DNA of 5,102 bases from Chitinophaga pinensis (GCA_945876985.1 CAMCQX010000147.1:1-5102), one strand, 5' to 3'; shown: positions 1-5,102, numbered from the stretch's first letter. Notes: generated by a model not told the origin, from the letters alone. Program-made: numbers and translations.

Positions 1-1389
1 AGAATTATTGGTTTAGATATTTGCGGTATAGATATCATGGCTAAAACTTTAAGCGAACCGGTTGCTGAATCTGGTGGTGGTGTGATAGAAGTAAATGCTG
101 CACCAGGTTTCAGAATGCACATAGATCCTGCACAAGGTTTACCAAGAAATGTGGCAGAGCCGGTAATTGATATGTTATATCCAATAGGAAGTTCAGCACG
201 CATTCCAATCATAGCTGTTACAGGAACAAATGGTAAAACTACCACTACCCGATTAATGGCTCACATGGTAAAAACGATGGGTTATAAAGTGGGTTACACC
301 ACTACCGATGGCGTTTATATTCAAAATCAAATGATGATGCGTGGCGATTGTACCGGACCTGTAAGTGCAGAGTTTGTGTTAAAAGATCCAACTGTTGATT
401 TTGCGGTTTTAGAGTGTGCTAGAGGAGGAATATTACGTTCAGGTTTAGGTTTTCACAATTGCGATATTGCCATTGTAACCAACGTTGCTGAAGATCATTT
501 GGGACTAGGTGATATTGATACCATAGAACAATTAGCAAGAGTAAAAGCAGTAGTTCCCGAAAGTGTATTACCAAGTGGTTATAGTATTTTAAATGCCGAC
601 AATAAATGGGCAGCTCAAATGGCTAAAGGTTTAGCTTGTAAAGTAGCTTATTTCAGTATGGATGAAAACAATCCAATCATCAAAGAACATATAAATGCTG
701 GAGGTTTAGCTGCTATTTATGAAAATGGTTATGTAACAATAAGCAAAGGAACTTGGAAAATTAGGGTAGAAAAAGCCATCAATATTCCATTAACATTTGG
801 TGGAAAAGCATCGTTTAATATTCAAAATATATTGCCAACTTTAATTGCTGGATTTATCCGTAATTTTAAAATTGAAGACATGCGAATTGCATTGCAAACT
901 TTTATTCCTAGTCCGGCACAAACGCCAGGTCGTATGAATATATTTAATTTTAAAAACTTTCAAGTAATGGTTGATTATGCACACAATGCTGCTGGTTTTA
1001 CAGCCATAGCCGATATGTTAAGTAAAATAAATGCAAAACATGTAGGTATCATTGCTGGTGTTGGCGACAGACGCGATGAAGATACCATTAGCTTAGGAAG
1101 TGTGGCTGCCAAAATGTTTGACGAAGTAATTATTCGCCAAGATAAAAACTTAAGGGGCAAAACCGAACAAGAAATTATTGACTTGATGATGCGTGGAATT
1201 TCAGAAGTAAATGGCAATAAAAAAGTAACTGTAATAAAAAAAGAAACTGAAGCCATAGAATTTGCAATAAAAAATGCTGCAAGAGGAAGTTTTATTACCA
1301 TTTGCAGCGATGTAGTTCCAGATGCTTTAGATCAAATTATGAAAATGAAAGAACAAGAAGACGAAGGTTTGGTTGAGTTTGGTTTGTAA
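1..1389 (+). CDS. cphA: Cyanophycin synthetase, C-terminal part (5' end outside window)
   Basis: Cyanophycin synthetase polymerises Asp and Arg into multi-L-arginyl-poly-L-aspartate, a cytoplasmic nitrogen store, using ATP. The reading frame is open from base 1 (RIIGLDICGIDIM), so the ATG at 37 is internal and the gene begins upstream. About 462 residues are visible of a family usually near 870-900. Numbering from the Met at 37: residues 1-30 finish the ATP-grasp domain (VIEVNAAPG, 16-24, with the Glu/Asn metal ligands). A Mur-ligase-like domain follows, with an intact P-loop (GTNGKTTTTR, 63-72), the CphA signature CARGGILRSGLGF (127-139), VTNVAEDHLG (147-156), and the C-terminal Mur lobe with PGRMN (297-301), DYAHN (313-317) and GVGDRRDED (341-349). 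The intact P-loop argues for a CphA1-type enzyme and against the CphA2 variant. The stop is followed by an AT-rich spacer with no convincing terminator. The family call is secure; substrate and activity are inferred from homology. Confidence 0.95.
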   Translation, partial: RIIGLDICGIDIMAKTLSEPVAESGGGVIEVNAAPGFRMHIDPAQGLPRNVAEPVIDMLYPIGSSARIPIIAVTGTNGKTTTTRLMAHMVKTMGYKVGYTTTDGVYIQNQMMMRGDCTGPVSAEFVLKDPTVDFAVLECARGGILRSGLGFHNCDIAIVTNVAEDHLGLGDIDTIEQLARVKAVVPESVLPSGYSILNADNKWAAQMAKGLACKVAYFSMDENNPIIKEHINAGGLAAIYENGYVTISKGTWKIRVEKAINIPLTFGGKASFNIQNILPTLIAGFIRNFKIEDMRIALQTFIPSPAQTPGRMNIFNFKNFQVMVDYAHNAAGFTAIADMLSKINAKHVGIIAGVGDRRDEDTISLGSVAAKMFDEVIIRQDKNLRGKTEQEIIDLMMRGISEVNGNKKVTVIKKETEAIEFAIKNAARGSFITICSDVVPDALDQIMKMKEQEDEGLVEFGL

Positions 1390-1420
1390 AAATAAATTTT
1401 TTTATTCTATACAAATTCAT

Positions 1421-1448
1421 TTGTTGAGGTACTTAAAAACTAACTTTG
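1421..1448 (+). promoter_or_regulatory. Candidate Bacteroidota promoter P1
   Basis: TTG at 1421-1423, a 17-base spacer, and TAACTTTG at 1441-1448 match exactly the Bacteroidota sigma-A consensus TTG-N17-TAnnTTTG. Transcription would start near 1454-1456. The next gene starts at 1679, so the transcript would carry a leader of about 220 bases, or could be a separate small RNA. This is a pattern match only; AT-rich sequence yields some chance hits, but the TTTG box is comparatively G-containing for this spacer. Confidence 0.5.
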
Positions 1449-1623
1449 GGATGTAACTTTTTATATTTAAAAATAAAAAAAATCTATTTGAATTAAGAAT
1501 ACTTCAATTAATTATTTACATTAATTAATTATTTTTTTTAATTTATTAATTATTGATATTCAAGTAGTAAAGGCAAAAAATAAAATAAAATGAAAAATAA
1601 AATAAATTGTAAATATTTTGTGG

Positions 1624-1652
1624 TTGCTAAAGTCTTAATTAAATATATTTTC
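1624..1652 (+). promoter_or_regulatory. Candidate proximal promoter P2 for the DUF2795 gene
   Basis: TTG at 1624-1626 is followed by a 17-base spacer and TATATTTTC at 1644-1652. This resembles TAnnTTTG with the final G replaced. A start near 1657-1660 would give a leader of about 20 bases before the ATG at 1679. It is weaker than P1 by consensus but better placed for the gene. Confidence 0.35.
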
Positions 1653-1678
1653 GCATAAATTTAAAAACCTAAAATAAT

Positions 1679-1900
1679 ATGTATTGGACACTAGAACTTG
1701 CTTCATATTTAGACGATGCGCCTTGGCCAGCCACAAAAGATGAATTAATTGATTACGGTATTAGAAGTGGTGCGCCACTTGAAGTAATTGAAAACTTACA
1801 AGAAATAGAAGATGATGGAGAACCTTTTGAAGGTATTGAAGAAATTTGGCCCGATTACCCTACTAAAGAAGATTATTTTTACAACGAAGATGAGTTGTAA
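1679..1900 (+). CDS. DUF2795 family small acidic protein
   Basis: This 73-residue protein has no assigned function. I recognise the pattern of the DUF2795 family in its Bacteroidota form: an N-terminal MYWTLELASYLDDAPWP, then PATKDELIDYGIRSGAPLEVIENL (residues 17-40), where the family has a 'PATK.EL...A...GAP..V...L' core, then an acidic linker and the tail IWPDYPTKEDYFYNEDEL. It is strongly acidic, with no signal peptide, membrane segment or cysteine, so it is probably a cytosolic helical protein. The ATG at 1679 is chosen because the family begins at MYWTLELAS; the upstream bases are A-rich (aacctaaaataat) with no Shine-Dalgarno site, as is normal in this phylum. It stands alone between cphA and a convergent gene and ends inside the stem of a strong terminator. 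Confidence 0.88.
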   Translation: MYWTLELASYLDDAPWPATKDELIDYGIRSGAPLEVIENLQEIEDDGEPFEGIEEIWPDYPTKEDYFYNEDEL

Positions 1901-1948
1901 CATAAAAAAAGGAACTTTTTAATTAAAGTTCCTTTTTTTATGTTACAA
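1895..1948. terminator. Bidirectional intrinsic terminator, 24-bp perfect stem
   Basis: Bases 1895-1918 are perfectly complementary to 1925-1948, with a 6-base loop (ttaatt). The GGAACTTT/AAAGTTCC core (1911-1918 / 1925-1932) is flanked by A7 (1904-1910) and T7 (1933-1939). It therefore presents a U tract after the core hairpin on either strand. It sits between the convergent stops at 1898-1900 (+, DUF2795) and 1957-1955 (minus, Fic-like gene), the expected place for a shared terminator. The plus-strand stop codon lies within the stem. Confidence 0.88.
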
Positions 1949-1954
1949 TTATAA

Positions 1955-3130
1955 TTATTCGTAACCAAGAATTAATTGTTCATCACTGTTTTTTAAGTAT
2001 TCCGATTGGTACTGATTTATTGGATCTTGTTTGTAATTATCTAAATTTAAAGAATACTTTAAAGCACTTCCCATTCCTATAATCTTTACCAAATTTAGCT
2101 CCAATAAATGAACAAAATCGCGCTGAATAGTTTTACGGTTACATTCAAACTCACTTACTAATTCTTTGGTACTTACAAAACCTCTATGTTGAATAATATA
2201 CATGATTAACTTTTGGCGTTTGTTTAAAATTAAATCATCTATTTCTTTCAATTTGTATCCACTTTGGAACACAAAATTCATGATGTTTTTTTGACGAGGA
2301 TTTAGTTTTTCGTAATCAATTTGCTTACGGAAATACGATTGTAATAACTGATACATGCGTGTTAATTGATTGGCATGTAATGACAATCCAAAAGCAATTT
2401 GTTCGTTTAAACTTTGTTCTTGAACAGGATTTTCCGAGTTTTTGTTTTCAAGAAAATAAGCTAAATACTCATTTTTCTTGATGTATAATTCATGTTCTAA
2501 ACTTAACAAACCATTTAAATCCATGTTGTGTTTTCTTAACCAAAAACTTTGCAATAATGAGGCAAATTTATTTTTAGCTTCGGCAAACATTGGTAATGAA
2601 AGGATTTTAAAATGCAACATCCAACTTTGAATAATAGGATGAAATTCAGTATCGCTGTTTAAAAATTCAAATAAATTTTCTAACTCTAATTCTGTTTCTG
2701 GGTGTAACCTTTCTGGTTGTGAAAACGATTTGTTGTCAAATAAATTTGATGTTGGTGATTGAAGCAATAAATCGGTTACTAATGTTTTATGTAAATGATA
2801 AACCATTGATATAGATAATGGTTGATTGATATTGTCAAATAAATATTTTTCAGCTTTGTAATATTGGTAAATAGCCGATTCTGCAGCGCCCGATGGACGA
2901 ATGTTTCTGCTTATTATATATTTTACAGTTTTTATTTCTAATAAATTATGATCTATTGCGTTGGCATAATAATTACGCAATATTGAGCTATTCAACTTTT
3001 CAGTTTCAACTATTGCTTCAGGCAAATCAATAAAGTCAAATATTTTCTTCAACTCTTCATATTGATGTTCGTATTTTACAAATGCCTCATCAATGCTAAC
3101 TGCTGCTTCGTATTTATTTATCAGTATCAT
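1955..3130 (-). CDS. Fic-fold protein with degenerate active site and C-terminal winged helix (putative regulator)
   Basis: The 391-residue protein follows Fic-family architecture: an N-terminal helical region, a Fic core, then a C-terminal winged helix. Active Fic proteins usually transfer AMP using a HPFxxGNGR motif. Here the segment HPIIQSWMLHFKILSL (residues 164-179) aligns with the helix preceding that motif, but the motif reads PMFAEAKNK (180-188). Phe and the acidic residue are kept, while the catalytic His is Pro, Asn is Lys, and Gly-Arg is Asn-Lys. The inhibitory-helix position, normally SxxxE(G/N), reads SSILRN (48-53), with Arg for Glu. Residues 304-363 resemble a DeoR-like winged helix (FVSTKELVSEFECNRKTIQRDF). 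A preceding helical pair (LNPRQKNIMNFV) is also typical of Fic-HTH proteins. I infer a non-enzymatic DNA-binding regulator. An in-frame GTG at 3181 would add 17 residues; the ATG at 3130 fits the family start better. It is divergent from the HAD gene at 3411. Confidence 0.78.
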   Translation of the reverse strand: MILINKYEAAVSIDEAFVKYEHQYEELKKIFDFIDLPEAIVETEKLNSSILRNYYANAIDHNLLEIKTVKYIISRNIRPSGAAESAIYQYYKAEKYLFDNINQPLSISMVYHLHKTLVTDLLLQSPTSNLFDNKSFSQPERLHPETELELENLFEFLNSDTEFHPIIQSWMLHFKILSLPMFAEAKNKFASLLQSFWLRKHNMDLNGLLSLEHELYIKKNEYLAYFLENKNSENPVQEQSLNEQIAFGLSLHANQLTRMYQLLQSYFRKQIDYEKLNPRQKNIMNFVFQSGYKLKEIDDLILNKRQKLIMYIIQHRGFVSTKELVSEFECNRKTIQRDFVHLLELNLVKIIGMGSALKYSLNLDNYKQDPINQYQSEYLKNSDEQLILGYE

Positions 3131-3135
3131 TCCTA

Positions 3136-3163
3136 CGAATATATAGCACTGATTTTCTCTTAA
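3136..3163 (-). promoter_or_regulatory. Weak promoter candidate for the Fic-like gene
   Basis: On the minus strand, TTA (3163-3161), 17 bases, and TATATTCG (3143-3136) resemble TTG-N17-TAnnTTTG with one mismatch in each box. Transcription would start at about the ATG at 3130, giving a nearly leaderless mRNA and excluding the GTG start. If a promoter lies farther upstream, the hairpins at 3175-3257 would be in the leader instead. Confidence 0.2.
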
Positions 3164-3174
3164 AAATGCAGGTG

Positions 3175-3190
3175 CCACCACTTATGGTGG
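3175..3190. promoter_or_regulatory. CCACCA-ctta-TGGTGG palindrome, possible operator
   Basis: A perfect 6-bp inverted repeat with a 4-base centre stands out by its G+C content in an AT-rich divergent spacer. It lies 45 bases upstream of the preferred ATG of the Fic-like gene and 220 bases upstream of the HAD gene. The adjacent bases (GGTG at 3171-3174) allow alternative pairing with the same CCACC arm. It could be the operator of the winged-helix protein it precedes, or an mRNA hairpin. The role is inferred from position only. Confidence 0.35.
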
Positions 3191-3220
3191 ATAAACCTTG
3201 TTTTAAATTAAAATGATATC

Positions 3221-3257
3221 AAAAAAAAACTAAATCCTTTACCAATAAAGGATTTAG
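3221..3257 (-). terminator. Intrinsic terminator reading on the minus strand
   Basis: Bases 3230-3241 and 3246-3257 form a perfect 12-bp stem (CTAAATCCTTTA / TAAAGGATTTAG) around a 4-base loop. On the minus strand it is followed at once by nine T residues (3229-3221), a textbook intrinsic terminator. No minus-strand gene is visible upstream of it before the plus-strand HAD gene. It may stop antisense transcription, end a small RNA, or attenuate the Fic-like gene. On the plus strand the bases after the stem (caaatc) are not a T tract. Confidence 0.7.
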
Positions 3258-3277
3258 CAAATCATATCAAAATAGAC

Positions 3278-3290
3278 ATTTAGTTTTTTT
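3278..3290. repeat. Third arm complementary to the terminator flank
   Basis: ATTTAGTTTTTTT at 3278-3290 is the exact reverse complement of AAAAAAACTAAAT at 3223-3235, the left arm and A tract of the hairpin at 3221-3257. The three arms can form two mutually exclusive structures: the 12-bp local hairpin, or a 13-bp long-range stem that includes the T tract. Much of the pairing is A-T, so stability is uncertain. Confidence 0.5.
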
Positions 3291-3353
3291 ACTGTGAATA
3301 ATGATTTTAATTGCGACAATCAAACACAATTAATGTATAAATTTTAGCACTTT

Positions 3354-3361
3354 TATCTTCG
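3354..3361 (+). promoter_or_regulatory. Possible -7 box for the HAD gene
   Basis: TATCTTCG differs by one base from the Bacteroidota -7 consensus TAnnTTTG. It lies 49 bases before the ATG at 3411, leaving a leader of about 40 bases. No TTG occurs at the usual spacing upstream, so the call is weak. Confidence 0.3.
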
Positions 3362-3410
3362 TATATAAAGTATAATATTGCATTTTTATTTTAAATAAAT
3401 AATCCAACTT

Positions 3411-4115
3411 ATGAATAATAATATTGAATCGGTTTTTACTGAAATTGGAGGTGTTTTTTTATCCGATACAGAACAAATAACTTTAAAGCTAAAAGGCATC
3501 AAAGCCTTTGTTTTTGACTGGGATGGCGTGTTTAATAATGCCACAAAAAACGAAAATAAAAGTTCTACTTTCAATGAGGCAGATAGCATGGGAACTAACT
3601 TATTACGATTCAATTATTTTTTACATAATAATAAAATGCCTGCTTGCGCCATTATTTCTGGCGAAAAAAACGAAATGGCTTTTTACTTTAGTAATCGGGA
3701 ACATTTTTCTTCTTCCTACTATAAAGTAGCAGATAAAATCATTGCTCTTGAACATTTTTGCAATGCAAATAATATCAATAAAAATGAAGTTTGCTATATG
3801 TTTGACGATGTGTTAGACTTAAGCATCGCAAAGGTTTGCGGCATTCGAATTTTGATTAATAGAAAAGCAAATCCTTTGTTTAAAAACTATATTATTAATA
3901 ATAATTTAGCCGATTATATAACAGCTCATGAAAGCGGAAATTTTGCTGTTCGTGAAGCATGTGAAATGTTAATTGGATTAACGGGAACATACAACGAAGT
4001 AATGGAACACAGAACTAGTTTTAGTCTTATTTACAAAGATTATATTACCCAACGACAAGCAGCACCAACTGCTTTTTTTACAGTTGAAAACAATGAGATA
4101 GTTGATAGTTTATAG
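3411..4115 (+). CDS. KdsC-like HAD-superfamily phosphatase with C-terminal extension
   Basis: The 234-residue protein carries all four HAD motifs in the KdsC-like arrangement. Motif I is FDWDGVF (35-41), with Asp36 as the expected nucleophile and Asp38 as acid/base. Motif II is IISGEKN (81-87, Ser83). Motif III Lys is in KVADKI (105-110), and motif IV is FDDVLDLSIA (131-140). GNFAVREACEMLIGLTG (176-192) matches the C-terminal signature of KdsC, which hydrolyses Kdo 8-phosphate in LPS synthesis. KdsC is usually about 170-190 residues. This one has roughly 25 extra N-terminal residues and about 40 after the core, with aromatic and basic content (HRTSFSLIYKDYITQRQAAPTAFF). A sugar-phosphate phosphatase role is likely; Kdo 8-phosphate as substrate is not shown. 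It has no signal peptide and is predicted cytosolic. The ATG at 3411 follows an A/T-rich leader without a Shine-Dalgarno site. It diverges from the Fic-like gene and converges on the CCA enzyme. Confidence 0.85.
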   Translation: MNNNIESVFTEIGGVFLSDTEQITLKLKGIKAFVFDWDGVFNNATKNENKSSTFNEADSMGTNLLRFNYFLHNNKMPACAIISGEKNEMAFYFSNREHFSSSYYKVADKIIALEHFCNANNINKNEVCYMFDDVLDLSIAKVCGIRILINRKANPLFKNYIINNNLADYITAHESGNFAVREACEMLIGLTGTYNEVMEHRTSFSLIYKDYITQRQAAPTAFFTVENNEIVDSL

Positions 4116-4154
4116 ACCATAGTCGATGGACGATAGATTATGGTCTATCAACTA
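4106..4154. repeat. Degenerate 7-bp tandem repeat with inverted arms
   Basis: Seven consecutive heptads run TAGTTTA, TAGACCA, TAGTCGA, TGGACGA, TAGATTA, TGGTCTA, TCAACTA. Each starts with T and ends with A, and six of the seven fit T(A/G)G(A/T)(C/T)NA. TAGACCATA (4113-4121) and TATGGTCTA (4139-4147) form a perfect 9-bp stem with a 17-base loop. GTTGA (4101-4105) and TCAAC (4148-4152) extend it past a 7-base bulge on the left arm. The tract spans the stop codons of both convergent genes. It has no T tract, so an intrinsic terminator role is doubtful. Confidence 0.65.
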
Positions 4155-5102
4155 ATTCCTAACTTAGCGGCAATAGTTTTCATATACTCAAACGCTTCAT
4201 TGTAATCATTTTTTATTTTTCCGTCTAAAATTGCTTCACGAATATAGTTTTTAATCATTCCAACTTCTTTACAAGGTTGTAATTTAAAGGTTTCCATTAT
4301 CATTTCACCTGTTATTGGTGGCTGCCAATTGCGCAATTCATCGCGTTCTTCTACTTCCTTTACAAACTGTTGAACTTTGTTCAAATTACCTTTATACAGT
4401 GCAATTTTCTCCGCAAAACGAGTAGTCATATCAGCTCTGCAAAGGGTAAATAAATCTTCTAAATCATCACCAGTATCAACAATTAAACGCCTAATTGCTG
4501 AATCAGTTACTCCATCTTCGGCTAATGCTTTTGGCCTGTGATGCAACGCAACCAACTTTTGAACGTAACGCATTTTTTCATTTTGAGGCAATTTTAAATG
4601 ATTGAAAATTATTGGAACCATCCTACTTCCCTTGTCTTCGTGTCCATGAAATTTCCAACCACCTTCTGCTTCTATAAATCTTTTGGTGGCAGGTTTGCCA
4701 ATATCATGTAACAATGCAGCCCAACGCAACCAAAGATTATTGGTTTCTTCGCAAATATTATCTACCACATGAATGGTGTGATGGAAATTATCTTTGTGTG
4801 CTTTCCCGTTTATTACCTCCACACCATGCATGTTGAACAACTCCTTAAATACCAATTTAAGTAAACCACTATCAAACAATAATTTTAAACCAACAGATGG
4901 TTTTGGTGAAAGCAATATTTTATTTAATTCCTCACTGATTCTTTCAAACGAAATAATGTTTATTCGTTCTGCATTTTGCTGAATAGCTTCAAAGGTTTCA
5001 GGCAAAATAGTAAAACCTAATTGCGAAGCAAAACGAATGGCACGAAGCATGCGCAAAGGATCGTCACTAAAAGTAATAGCTGGTGCTAAGGGTGTTTTGA
5101 TT
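4148..5102 (-). CDS. cca: CCA tRNA nucleotidyltransferase with HD domain (5' end outside window)
   Basis: This enzyme adds or repairs the 3' CCA of tRNAs using CTP and ATP, without a nucleic-acid template. The frame is open to the right edge (IKTPLAPAITFSDDPLRMLRAIRFA), so the start and the catalytic nucleotidyltransferase motifs lie outside. About 317 residues are visible of a usual 450-480. DDPLR (bases 5051-5065) is the class II motif D (EDxxR), whose Asp and Arg select the incoming nucleotide. SFERISEELNKIL and the neck/body helices follow. An HD domain then follows, with NFHHTIHVVDN (bases 4757-4789), LLHDIGKP (4691-4714), FHGHEDKGSRM and ALHHRP. The Met at 5050 is internal. The protein ends AAKLGIS at a TGA inside the heptad repeat. 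The alternative name, poly(A) polymerase family protein, reflects the shared superfamily; the HD domain and motif D favour the CCA enzyme. Confidence 0.93.
   Translation of the reverse strand, partial: IKTPLAPAITFSDDPLRMLRAIRFASQLGFTILPETFEAIQQNAERINIISFERISEELNKILLSPKPSVGLKLLFDSGLLKLVFKELFNMHGVEVINGKAHKDNFHHTIHVVDNICEETNNLWLRWAALLHDIGKPATKRFIEAEGGWKFHGHEDKGSRMVPIIFNHLKLPQNEKMRYVQKLVALHHRPKALAEDGVTDSAIRRLIVDTGDDLEDLFTLCRADMTTRFAEKIALYKGNLNKVQQFVKEVEERDELRNWQPPITGEMIMETFKLQPCKEVGMIKNYIREAILDGKIKNDYNEAFEYMKTIAAKLGIS

Larger units (their letters stand above)
1390..1678. other. Very AT-rich intergenic spacer
   Basis: This 289-base spacer between cphA and the DUF2795 gene is almost entirely A and T. 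It contains two promoter candidates (listed separately), a possible 22-codon ORF (1590-1658), and a 12-bp direct repeat AATTAATTATTT at 1506-1517 and 1523-1534. The direct repeat could be chance in such sequence. Just after the cphA stop, the A-run at 1388-1392 can pair with the T-run at 1399-1403, but it lacks G-C pairs and a following T tract, so it is a poor terminator. No RNA gene was recognised. Confidence 0.6.

Noticed and set aside
975..1301. 108-codon open frame on the minus strand inside cphA
   Set aside because: It lies wholly within the conserved Mur domain of CphA, and its translation is low-complexity hydrophobic with no recognisable motif.
1381..1415. TTTGTA...TACAAA inverted repeat after the cphA stop as a terminator
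   Set aside because: The inner bases do not pair well, the stem is almost all A-T, and there is no following T tract.
1506..1534. 12-bp direct repeat AATTAATTATTT as a protein-binding iteron or CRISPR-like repeat
   Set aside because: There are only two copies in extremely AT-rich sequence; chance is a sufficient explanation.
3131..3181. GTG start giving a 17-residue N-terminal extension of the Fic-like protein
   Set aside because: The extra residues (MVAPAFLRENQCYIFVG) overlap the palindrome and do not resemble the family start; the ATG at 3130 gives the more usual beginning.
3216..3272. Direct repeat ATATCAAAA flanking the minus-strand terminator as target-site duplication of a mobile element
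   Set aside because: The element between would be only about 40 bases, with no transposase or terminal repeats, and 9-bp A/T matches are common here.
3386..3729. Short open frames on both strands (3386-3613 minus, 3508-3729 plus) over the HAD gene
   Set aside because: The HAD frame carries conserved motifs through this stretch; the others show no family pattern.
4794..4982. 62-codon plus-strand open frame inside the CCA enzyme gene
   Set aside because: It is antisense to conserved CCA-enzyme sequence and has no start context or recognisable product.

Overview
The window looks like a low-GC Bacteroidota chromosome segment, perhaps from the Chitinophagales or a related order. Three things suggest this: the AT-rich spacers, translation starts with A-rich leaders instead of Shine-Dalgarno sites, and a promoter-like site matching the Bacteroidota consensus (TTG, 17 bases, TAnnTTTG). 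The very conserved small DUF2795 protein is also typical of that phylum. These assignments rest on motif recognition by eye; no database search was run.

Layout. Bases 1-1389 (+) hold the C-terminal part of a cyanophycin synthetase, cut by the left edge. A 289-base very AT-rich spacer follows, with two promoter candidates and a possible 22-codon ORF. Bases 1679-1900 (+) encode a 73-residue DUF2795 protein. A 24-bp perfect inverted repeat then acts as a probable two-way terminator between it and a convergent minus-strand gene (1955-3130). That gene encodes a Fic-fold protein with a C-terminal winged helix whose Fic catalytic motif has lost its key residues. A 280-base divergent spacer holds a palindrome and a minus-strand terminator hairpin with a competing third arm. 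Bases 3411-4115 (+) encode a KdsC-like HAD phosphatase with a C-terminal extension. It converges on an HD-domain CCA tRNA nucleotidyltransferase (4148-5102, minus, cut by the right edge). The stop codons of those two genes lie inside a short degenerate 7-bp tandem repeat that also folds as a hairpin.

How the genes relate. There is no obvious single pathway. CphA makes a nitrogen/carbon storage polymer, the CCA enzyme matures tRNA, and the HAD protein is probably a sugar-phosphate phosphatase. The most unusual element is the Fic-derived protein, which seems to have traded AMP-transferase chemistry for a regulatory role. It is divergent from the HAD gene, so both could share control elements in the spacer between them. 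No mobile element, CRISPR array, rRNA or tRNA was seen.
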